Positions 11,302 to 20,224 of a stretch of DNA of 64,000 bases are shown piece by piece. Within the stretch, counting starts at the first letter, position 1. Each line of letters begins with the position of its first letter. The notes under the pieces were generated by a model. That model was not told where the DNA came from. It did not search any database and saw only the letters and a list, made by a program, of their open reading frames with translations. The stretch lies in NCBI GenBank assembly GCA_033807775.1, contig CM066320.1:178780784-178844783 (forward strand), in the 5' to 3' direction. The position numbers and the translations under genes were made by a program. The stretch comes from Saussurea involucrata. Taxonomy: Eukaryota > Streptophyta > Magnoliopsida > Asterales > Asteraceae.

Positions 11302-12331
11302 TTAATTAATATTAGAGTTAGAAGTTGAAGCTTGATCTTTGTTTGACTTTGTGGACGTTGGACTGATTTGTCCAGACGTTAGAACTCCAGTTATTTTGGG
11401 TTTTGTACTGCTTTGCACAGAAGCCAATTCCTCAGTCTCATCAAATTTGACATTGATGCTTTCCATCACAGTTCTTGAAGACGAAGTAAATTCTGTACGC
11501 CTTCGAGGTGGACGAGTATTCGACGAACACGCCCTCATTCGCCTTAGGACTGAATTTGTTCAAGTTGTCCTTGTCATTTAACACAATACACCTGCAACCA
11601 AAAACACGAAAGTAGTTAATGTTTGGTTTTCTATTGTTTATAATCTCATGTAGTGTTTTGCCAAACCGTCGGTGTATAATTGAACGATTTTGTGTGTAGC
11701 ACGCCGTTGACACCGCTTCAGCCCACAGAAACAATGGAAGATCAACATACGAAAGCATAGTTCTTGCAGCTTCAACTAGAGTGCGATTTCGTCTTTCAAC
11801 AACCCCGTTCTGTTGTGGTGTTCTTGCCGCAGAATATTGTGACACACCCAATGATTTCAGGAAATCATCTAGAGTCTTGTTCTTGAACTCTGTTCCGTTG
11901 TCTGACCGCATTGTCTGAACTGGTTGTTGAAGATTGACTTGAAGCATCTTGATCAACGAAATGATCAACTCGGGTGTTTCGTCTTTGGAGCGTAGAAACT
12001 TTACCCATGTATACCTCGAGTAATCGTCAACGACCACTAACACGTACCGTTTGGCGCTTATACTTTGTGTATTCATTGGCCCACAAAGATCCATATGTAG
12101 AATTTCTAATACCTTATGTGTGCTTGGTTCAGGTTTCGGCGGGTGAGGAACTCTCTTCATCTTACCCGTCTCACAAGTCGTGCATAAGTTGTCTCTTTCA
12201 AACTTCAGAATCGGTAGACCTTTGACTAAATCACCTATCATCAGCTTTTGAATATATCGGAAGTTGAGGTGAGATAACCGTCTGTGCCATAACCAACTCT
12301 TTTCCATAGACGCTTTAGATAACAGACACAC
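11302..12331 (-). pseudogene. Copia 1 integrase
   Basis: The zinc-binding domain (WHRRLSHLNF ... CTTCETGK) is followed by the catalytic core. The catalytic residues are visible: D in HMDLCGP, D in RSDNGTEF, E in GVVERRNRTL. The frame from 12331 runs to 11441; a frameshift near 11500 then moves the C-terminal part (VMESINVKFDE...) to a second frame at 11302-11538. The product would be the DDE strand-transfer enzyme that inserts cDNA. It closely resembles the integrase of copia E (62675-64000), so the two elements belong to one lineage. It is non-functional because of the break. Confidence 0.88.
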
Positions 12332-12477
12332 CTCGTTCTTGGGTTTGATTGTTGAAAGATCAATTGTGTACAGATTTGACTTTCATGTACCAACCAGAAG
12401 TTCTTCTCCTCCTTCAGTCCGAACCGAACACCGTTTCTTCTTGAAGTTGACTTTTAGGTCTTTGTCACAGGATTGAC

Positions 12478-13116
12478 CTATACTAAACAGATTATGCCCA
12501 AACCCTCAACATAATTAACTTTAGTTATCCTGACGTTGTCTTTCACAATATCTCCGTAACCCAGAATCGGTGAATATTGATAATTACCGAACTTTACTCT
12601 ACCAATGTGTTTCTCTACATAATTAGTGAGCAACTCTTTTCTTCCAGTCATGTGTTTTGAGCAGCCCGAATCTAAGTACCACACAGGTCTGCAAAAAGGA
12701 AATCAAGTGGTTTTAGGTACCCATTTGTAAATAGGTTCTTTTGGGTTAGGAGTTGGTACATGTTTGGAACTAGTACCATTATTTTTAAAGCCTCTTTTAT
12801 GATATCCTTTTGAGTAAAATCTTTTAGGACCATGAATATCATAACCAAACCAATGAAAGTAATCACTCTTACAGATAAAATCATCCACACCACAACATGA
12901 ACAACAAATTTGGTCACGTGCTAAATTGATCAATTTTTGCATTGAATAAATCTTGTATGGAATAACAAGTTTTTTGTTAGTGCAAACAACTTGATTTATT
13001 ACAGCAGAATCAAAATTGTTTTTCATAGAATTAAAAGCAACGTTGGATGATTTTGTCTGGGCCACATCCTGTGTGGACTCTTTTATTCTCCACTTAAGTC
13101 TTGTATTATTTCTCAA
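12478..13116 (-). pseudogene. Copia 1 protease region
   Basis: The aspartic protease signature is in the frame 12478-12684: WYLDSGCSKHMTG, with the DSG catalytic triplet, then GYGDIV. Upstream (12703-13116, another frame) is a Lys/Asn-rich linker with a Cys/His cluster (CCSCCG). Protease would cleave the Gag-Pol precursor. A frameshift near 12690 separates the parts, and another gap near 12340-12478 separates protease from integrase. Confidence 0.82.
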
Positions 13117-14850
13117 ATAACGATATGAAACACCAGAAAGATAAGAGTCATAAGCTTTTGAATTTGGAGTTTGAAAAGATTTATTTCTTTTTGCTTTTCT
13201 TTTCTTTTTCTGTAATGATCTTTTGGATTTGGATTTAGAATAATAATCGTTATCAGGGGTTTTCTCAACAGACTTTGAAGATTCTTCTTAGGTTCATCTT
13301 CCTTGATTAAGAAGTTAGAGTGATGTGGAAGTTTGGTATTAAAATCAAATTGAACAGATGATTCTTTTACTTCTTTACCTTTTTCCTCACATGAAATCCC
13401 AATATCATTATCAGAATCACTATCCAATGAAGTATGAAAAATACCATAAGACTCCGGATAAAGAAAATCATTTTGTTCTTTACGAAAAGCTTTATCTGCT
13501 TCTGTAGGAAAATATTTTTCAAGAGGAGCATTAACCAATTGATTTTCCAAGTCCCAAGATTCAGAATCTTCTTGGTCATCAATCGTCATGCTTCTGAAGA
13601 TAGTATTTCCCATAAACGCCTTACACGAAGAAACATTTGAATCCGAAGAATGTTTTTCTTTTGAAATTTTCTCTTCAGATATTTCCTTATGTTTTGCTTT
13701 CATTTCTTTTAAGCCATTTGAAAATACTGTTAACATCACTTCCTTTTCAATCTCAAAAGCAAGTTTGTCATCATTTCTGATGTCTTCAATTTTGCTTTCG
13801 AGTTCTACGAGCTTCTGTTCAAGTACCAGTGGAGGATAATAAAATTTTCCTTCAAAAGTTGGTTTTGTTTCACCCCTTAGGTTTCTCAATAGCATAGCTC
13901 TGGAAAATCATTAGACAAGGTTTGTTTCCAATTCCAAACCAATGCCTTCCTATTTTCCATCCCGTAGACAAAAGGTAGATGCATTTTAAGGTTTTTCTCT
14001 TAATTTCTTCCTCAGCCTCATAGTCATCACCTTCCATCTTAAGCCATTTGATTTTATATCTAGGATCCTCTGAAGGAAGACTAAGCCATTGAAATTTGTA
14101 TAAAGTTGGAGTTTTGGTTAATGCAGTCTTCAAATAATGAGGATTATCATACCCCAAACCCCATTTTGAATTATAATATCTGAAATTCTTAGGCGTATTG
14201 AGATGAATTGTCTGCTCTGTTTGTCCTAATTTGTACAACTTAGCTTCCAGATTACTGGCCTTTACAGTCAGTTCAGTATTGATATCTTTGTAAGCATGCA
14301 GTAATTGTTCAAACTCTGTTTTCTTGGCTTCTGAAAGTCTTATTTTTTCCGATAAATCATCCATTCTTCTTCGAAAATAAGCTTGAGTTTCATCGAACTC
14401 AACTTTACTCTTTTTCAAACCTTCACTTAGATCATTATGTTCATTGATTCTTTGTTTTTGAAAATCTATTGTTTTACGAGCTTTTTTAAGTTTGACAGTT
14501 AGATCATCTAACTTGGTTTGCATGGCATCCAATTTTGTAAAGAAATGATTAACTGTAAAGGAATGTACCTCATGTGTCTCAGAAGTTGTCTCAACTTCTG
14601 TTTCCTCGCCATCTTTGCTCATCAGACACATCATAGCCAGGGCAACAGTTTCATCCTCTTCATCATCATCTGTTTCATCCAGCCAATACTCTTCTTCCAC
14701 CATCAGTGTTTTCCCAAACTCTTCGTGTTTTTCCAGCAACATTTTGTTCTTATAGTAGTCCGAGTCCCGCACCTTCGGTTTCCAACACTCTTTGGCTAAG
14801 TGTCCGATTTTCCCACACTTATAGCATTTCTGCTCTTCACCTGTCTTCTC
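13113..14850 (-). pseudogene. Copia 1 gag C-terminal region: CCHC knuckle and coiled coil
   Basis: A zinc knuckle CX2CX4HX4C (CYKCGKIGHLAKEC) is encoded at 14785-14826. It is followed by about 300 residues (13870-14772) with an acidic stretch (DETDDDEEDE) and a long heptad-rich, charged coiled coil. After a frameshift near 13880 a second Glu/Lys/Ser-rich segment follows (13113-13895). Long coiled-coil Gag extensions after the knuckle are described for Sireviruses, where they are proposed to contact host proteins. The shadow ORFs on the plus strand here are not genes. Confidence 0.8.
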
Positions 14851-15020
14851 AGTAAACTACCTATCCTCAATCTTCTTAACTTCATCTTTTCTCTCATCAA
14901 ATCTCTTCTTAGATTCTATGTGATCCTTATGCTCAAAGTTCTTGGATCCCGAAGAGTATCGTTGGTTGTTGGATCCAGTATTTTTCACAAAGCTCTTCTA
15001 AAAAGCTTTTGTCAGAAGGA

Positions 15021-15877
15021 TCATGCCTGTTTTAAGCTCTTAGTCTCGTCCATATCATCACTGTCCACACCATCATCTTCTAACTCAACACTTTTACTTT
15101 TTACTGTATACTTCCCAGATTTGCTTGATATTAGAGCAATTGGATCACTTTCAACTGCTTCCTCTTTCTGTTCAGTCTTTTCCACTTTCTTATCTTTCTT
15201 CTTCTTCTTTTTTCTTCTCTCCTCCGCATCATCCTCATCTTGTTTGAGAGTCTTAAACATTTCTTGCAGAGGTAGTACACTTAGTCTGGAATGTTGTTTC
15301 ATTCGGTGAGCATATTTCTTCCATTCAGGTTGAAGCACACTCAGGAACTTCACATTGTTTTCTATTATGCTCTTTGTAATCTTATACCTATTCAGTTCAT
15401 TCAAGATGGTTGTGAACCGGTCATAAGTATGATCAAGTGTCTCTCCATCTGATTTTCCACATCTGAACCATGATACAACTTAACCAGCTCATCAAACATT
15501 CCCTTTCGAGTTTGATTCAGACTGTCAACTTTTAGATAGATGTCGTTGGTTAATGCTTGCATCACCAGTGATCTAGATGCTTTGTCAGCATTATACCTTT
15601 TTAGCTCATCACCAGAATAGCTCTTAGGACAAATAAGAGTTCTTAAGAGATCCCCTTCTGCTACACCTGGTTTGTTCTCATACACATCCTCCATTTTACC
15701 CTTTTTCAAAGATTCAAGAATATAATCACCGTTTTCTTTCTGTTCAACATAGTCCAAAAACCTATCCTTCCAGATGTTAAAATCTTTAGGGAATAACACT
15801 GGAGGTTTATCCTTGGACCCTATAACTAACATGTCCCTAGTAGTCATTGTGTATACTTGTTGATGATCGTTAAGCAA
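15021..15877 (-). pseudogene. Copia 1 gag, N-terminal and middle part
   Basis: The first frame, 15401-15877, begins with two possible starts. The better one is the second Met (15847), reading MTTRDMLVIGSKDKPPVLF, because copia Gag usually starts close to its F-x-x-W block (here FPKDFNIWKDRFLDYV). The frame ends after ENQMERHL with a frameshift near 15430. The second frame, 15021-15404, continues with LNELNRYKITKSIIENNVKF and ends in a Lys/Glu-rich tract. This is the UBN2/retrotrans_gag type capsid of copia elements. It is broken by at least two frameshifts before the zinc knuckle. Confidence 0.82.
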
Positions 15878-15919
15878 CCCTCTGATCAGAAATCAAAAAA
15901 TACCCAAACACTGTTTTTG

Positions 15920-16290
15920 TCGCACACAACTAAATGTGGCACACCAAGTCCACGATAAGAAGTTATCTCAGAAATATCGTATGACACCCACGATAAATAA
16001 TTGTCGCACACACCTTCACGCGATAAAAAGATCTCTCAAAGTAATCGCACACGATATATGCGATAACTACTATTCATCGAGTGTTATCGCACGCAACGTG
16101 TGCGATAAACACTGTTCACTCACTTGTATCGTACATAACTGACGCGATAAAAATCTCTTGAAGATTTTATCGCACACCAAGGATGCGATAAAAAGCCTGC
16201 GATTTCTTTGAACACACTAACTTGCGATAATGAAGAACTGATGTCGTGCAATAATGATGAATCGCAAATCAAATCCCAAGTGTTTTTGTC
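15920..16290 (-). repeat. TTATCGCA/TGCGATAA dyad array in copia 1 leader
   Basis: Between PBS and gag the sequence holds about ten CGATAA/TTATCG cores plus several TCGCAC. Some form perfect dyads: TTATCGCAC-N7-GTGCGATAA at 16084-16108 and TTATCGCA...TGCGATAA near 16168-16191. Spacing is irregular (about 20-45 bp). It is probably a cis-acting leader or enhancer; function unknown. Confidence 0.8.
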
Positions 16291-16643
16291 AAAACAAGTC
16301 CAAATAATCTGAAAATTCGTAGGGAAGTGCGCGAGAAGGTTCTGAACAGGCTTAATACTCGAAGTTTTGTCCAAAAACCAACAGAAGTATGGAATTCAAT
16401 CCCAAAACAGTGTATAAGCTCTTTTTTCACGAAAAAATCTAATTCTACCAAATCTGGACTGATGTAATGTGAATTTGCGGAATCAATTCACTTAGAAACA
16501 ATCACTGATCAATCCTAAATCAATCCTGATCCATTTGAAGAACTCAAATAACCAAAATCAATCAAAAATGGTAGAAAACTCGATAAACTCAATAAAGCTC
16601 AAAAATCATGAAAAAACTAATCTGAATCAGAGTGAATTGTTAT

Positions 16644-16655
16644 GCTCTGATACCA
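16644..16655 (-). promoter_or_regulatory. PBS (tRNA-Met type), copia 1
   Basis: TGGTATCAGAGC on the minus strand, next to the 5' LTR. Confidence 0.9.
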
Positions 16656-16657
16656 AT

Positions 16658-16887
16658 TGTGATCCTAGAACAAGCAATCAACACAATGAAGATCTTGAAG
16701 ATGTCATCCCTCTCATTAAGCACAATAATCTCTAAGTACAAAAGATGAAATCTAGAGTGTGTAAGGAATAGTACTTGGAATGACATAATGGACAAATTAT
16801 AAGATAAATCCTATTTATAGTAAGCAAAATAACAAAGTACCATATAGACCCTCAACTTGATACAATATGCTAAATATGGCACTAACA
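16658..16887 (-). repeat. Copia 1 5' LTR
   Basis: 230 bp, nearly identical to 10301-10529 with about seven visible differences. Followed on the right by TSD GACTC. Confidence 0.92.
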
Positions 16888-16946
16888 GACTCATTTGTTT
16901 TGTTAGGACATCATAAACTGTTTGCACTCATATACATACACATACA

Positions 16947-16948
<2 letters not shown>

Positions 16949-16995
<47 letters not shown>
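16949..16995. repeat. (CA)n-(TA)n microsatellite
   Basis: A CA run at 16949-16980 passes straight into a TA run at 16981-16995, at the edge of a TIR element. A CT run (about 17203-17226) and AT run (about 17238-17257) mark the other side. Confidence 0.95.
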
Positions 16996-17000
16996 GGTTA

Positions 17001-17205
17001 AATTTAGATGAGAAGTTGACATTAACGTGAAAAATGCTTATCAATCATTGGATGAGAAATGGATGCACATTAGGGTGAGATGCACCAGACCAATTCCTTT
17101 CTTAGCACAATTCATGAAAGAGTATTTGATTAAAGGTGATTAACGGTTCAGATCCACTTCTCAGGCTTCTCACGTTAACTTCAACTTCTCACACGATCTT
17201 TCATC
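17001..17205. mobile_element. Miniature TIR element 1
   Basis: GAGAAGTTGACATTAACGTGA near the left end matches the reverse complement of the right end (GAGAAGTTGAAGTTAACGTGA). Simple repeats lie on both sides. About 205 bp, no coding capacity. Superfamily not determined; target duplication not resolved because of the flanking TA/CT repeats. Confidence 0.65.
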
Positions 17206-17257
17206 TCTCTCTCTCTCTCTCTCTCTAAATAAATATAAATATATATATATATATATA

Positions 17258-17665
17258 GGTGGAGGTTCAAACGAGAAGCCCTCCATTTTGCGAAAATGCG
17301 AGAACACTCTTATCACATGTGATAATACATGTGAGGGCACTGGTTGGTTGCTCACGTGTTTTCCCATGACCTAAATTCGCACCAAAGGCCATTTACATCA
17401 CTGATTAGTATCACATGTGCATCATATATGATAGATTACAGTATTACATTGATAACACCCTTATCACATGTGATAATATACGTGAGGGGGGTCTTGTGGT
17501 GTGTGGGTGACTTGGCCTAGGTCACGCCGAACGCCGTCCGCGTTTGCGATTAAGTATCACATGTTTATCATATGTGATAAACTACAGTATAACATGTGAT
17601 TGCTATAGTAAAAAGGTGTTCTTGCATTCTTGTAAAATGAAGGTGTTCTCGTTTGAAACCTTCCC
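17258..17665. mobile_element. Miniature TIR element 2 with TATCACATGTGATA palindromes
   Basis: The left end (GGAGGTTCAAACGAGAA...) and the inverted right end (GAAGGTTTCAAACGAGAA...) form an imperfect TIR of about 50 bp. The inside holds perfect 16-bp palindromes TTATCACATGTGATAA at 17310-17325 and 17461-17476, plus several degenerate copies (near 17411, 17555, 17571, 17591). No ORF. Confidence 0.7.
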
Positions 17666-17678
17666 TATGCATATATAT

Positions 17679-17898
17679 GGTCTTTTCTATTTGCAAACCA
17701 TGTAGTTCTTATAAACTCTACAAACTGATCTCAATCATACATTTAGATAATCAAGAGTGTGGATTAAATCACTTCCTAAATTTACTCTCAACCACATTTT
17801 ATAACCGCCTCAATATTTAAAAATAAACAAAATTAGCGGTTGAGATTAGGTGTGTGGAGTTTGTAAGAATTACATGGTTTACAAATGAAATGCACCCT
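17679..17898. mobile_element. Miniature TIR element 3
   Basis: The left end TTTGCAAACCATGTAGTTCT pairs with the inverted right end TTTGTAAACCATGTAATTCT. About 220 bp, flanked by TATAT-like sequence on both sides. No ORF. Confidence 0.68.
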
Positions 17899-18402
17899 AT
17901 ATATACAGTCGACTATAGAAATAGTTGATCATGATAGTTAGTGATAAGTAGTTAAGTTTTCTTCTTGCTTCAATTCTAACGATTCGTGATCATTCAAAAG
18001 TTACGTATTAGAAAAGTTTGGTCAACAAAAGTATAGAAAAGGAACAAAAGACAAGATTTGAGGATATGTAGAACAGTACCCATAAAGTTTTATTAGCTTC
18101 CACTTTACGTTGATGGTTTATGTAACACCCTCAGATTTGGATAGAGCAACTAAATTAAAAAATTTCAATATTACAACAAAAGAATATATTTTCTTCCTAC
18201 AAATCGATACCTGAAATATCTCAAATTAAAATTTATATTTAACCTCCACAAATAATAGCCCAAGCCTTATAAAAAGACTAAAATAAGATCGGGTGTTACT
18301 AAACCCCAAATTTGGTCTAACTCCAATTGTGGGAATATTATTCAATTGCTACATCCTTCTAGTGCGTCTAATTAGCATTTCATTCTTTGCGGTGTCGCTA
18401 AA
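17899..18402. other. Intergenic, possible old LTR fragment
   Basis: No gene seen. From 18121 the sequence starts TGTAACACCC, like the Ty3 LTRs here, but no matching end was found. Confidence 0.4.
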
Positions 18403-18700
18403 TGTAACAACCCAATTTCCATATACACATCAAATCACATAATATAACTTAATATTAATATAACAAAAGAGACATCACATTACAAGTACGGTCCCATAGT
18501 CTTTTACAATTAGCAGAAGCCATTCTACTACAAACTTGTACTAAATACATACATAACATTTAATATTGTAATACAAATGCTAATCATGCCAAAATCTTCG
18601 TCATATAATCCTTCACAAAAGCCATCCATCCATTACTCTAATTATTTTCCCTTACGCGATCCACCACCTGGAATACATATTTTTAAAACAAAATGAGGGT

Positions 18701-18716
18701 TAGACCTAATGGTCTA
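18701..18716 (-). promoter_or_regulatory. Conserved LTR stem-loop, B 3' LTR
   Basis: TAGACC and GGTCTA around the loop TAAT (plus-strand reading), followed on the minus strand by AACCCTCATTTT. Confidence 0.8.
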
Positions 18717-19411
18717 AGTGAGATAAATCCCTGTTAGTTTGAAATCATTTATATAAACCCTATTTATATAAATCACACAGCACAATCAAATATATCAATT
18801 TGAACTCACACATCATATACCTTCCCTTCTCATTCCTCCTGGCCATATTAGTTGGTTGCAAGCCAACTAATAGATTTACAACGTTGTACAACATCTACAG
18901 CCAAACAACGCTATACAGATTCTATAGCCAAACACACTGGTCCTACGCCCGGCCAACGTATTATAACACATTATAATACTCATGTAAATATAATACCTCA
19001 ATATATTATAATTCACATATATCGCACATATAAACAAATAATCACCAATTATCACATTCCCAACCATACGTATATGTATTCCAGTTAAAAATACTTTTAA
19101 AGTAAAACTCACCTGTTTAGCTTATCAAAATACTTCCAAGCCTTTCCAATGGATTCAGTCTTTCACTTCAAATTCTTAGTATCTGAAACAATTCAAATAC
19201 ATATACCACTTTACCAAATAGAACACATAAGACTCTCTAACAGATTGAGAATCCCAATAACTTATCAAACTCTTATCCTCAAATGTTCACCTACGGCGAC
19301 TTAACACGGTGGTTCCTCTACCCGGTTAGCGGATGGGGTCAAGGGGCAACGCCCTTGCGGCCCCGAGGAAGTTTTCGGAACAACCTAACTCGAAATACAT
19401 TTGGAAACTAT

Positions 19412-19730
19412 ATCCGGACATTCAAAAGTATCTGAAATAACAAAATTGGTCAAACAGCTAAAGTATCCGGAAACCATAAGTTATCCGGACAACACTACTT
19501 TTCCGGACAGCATAACTTTTCCGGACAACCTACACAATCTGGACGTCATCCGGACACCAAAGTAATCCGGATACCATCCGGTATCCAATTCTATCCGGAA
19601 AACATAGAAAAAGGAACTTACCCGGATAAAAGATTCGTCCGGACACCTTTAGAACACTACCCGGACACCATCAAAGAACTACTCGGACACTTCCAACAAA
19701 ACCATCCGGACACATTCATGGTGTCCGGAA
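19412..19730. repeat. TCCGGA motif array in B 3' LTR
   Basis: About 15 TCCGGA or ATCCGGAC-type motifs in 320 bp at 12-30 bp spacing. The array lies between promoter-proximal DNA and the LTR hairpin, as in A. Confidence 0.88.
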
Positions 19731-20186
19731 ACTACTGTCGGTTTGGTGCTTTTTACCCAGAAAACCGACTGAATCATTAACAGATATGAAATTGACTGTT
19801 CCAATCCGATAGAACCTACTTAATAGCAATTACAAACATAAATTACAAAGGGACATACCTTCAAATCACTTCTAAGAAGACCAAATGGAGCTCTAACCCT
19901 TCCTTTTCTTTCTTCTCCTTTTTTCTCTCCAACACACACACTTGCACTCACTGATTTTTCTGTTTTTATGAAATATCTGATTTCATCCAGGGATAATATC
20001 TAATTAAATTACCACTTTAGTCCCTAAACTACTCAATAATGACCAAAATACATTTTTAACTTATTAATCAATCCAAACACCCTTAAACTTGTAAATTCAC
20101 CTAAACTCACCCTAAATATCAATTATAGAATTTAATAAATTTAACGGAATGAGACTTTAACTAACGAACTTACCCGGGTTATTACA

Positions 20187-20221
20187 TCATCTCCCCCTTA
20201 AAAGAATTTCGTCCCGGAATT
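20187..20221 (-). promoter_or_regulatory. PPT and pre-PPT motif, element B
   Basis: On the minus strand: GAATTCCGGGACGAAATTC, TTTT, AAGGGGGAGATGA, then the LTR. Confidence 0.88.
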
Positions 20222-20224
20222 CGG

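Larger units (their letters stand above)
10301..16887 (-). mobile_element. Copia element 1, Sirevirus-like, RT-deleted
   Basis: A complete minus-strand Ty1/copia insertion with 229/230-bp LTRs and TSD GACTC at 10296-10300 and 16888-16892. The order on the minus strand is PBS, leader, gag, CCHC knuckle, long coiled-coil region, protease, integrase, and the first part of RT, then directly the PPT. The PR-IN-RT order is diagnostic of copia. The coiled coil after the knuckle is a feature of Sirevirus-type gag. Reverse transcriptase beyond its N-terminal edge and all of RNase H are missing, and every reading frame is broken. Confidence 0.93.
18403..20186 (-). repeat. Element B 3' LTR
   Basis: 1,784 bp. 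It keeps about 100 bp (near 19128-19228) that are missing from the other LTR. It holds a TCCGGA array, the conserved hairpin and, on the minus strand, a donor-like GAAG/GTATGT near 19858-19865. A 78-codon ORF at 18852-19088 recurs in the other LTR and shows no recognised domain. Confidence 0.9.

Noticed and set aside
16535..16735. 66-codon ORF at the 5' LTR of copia 1 as a small gene
   Set aside because: It spans PBS and LTR border on the antisense strand of the element; no support.
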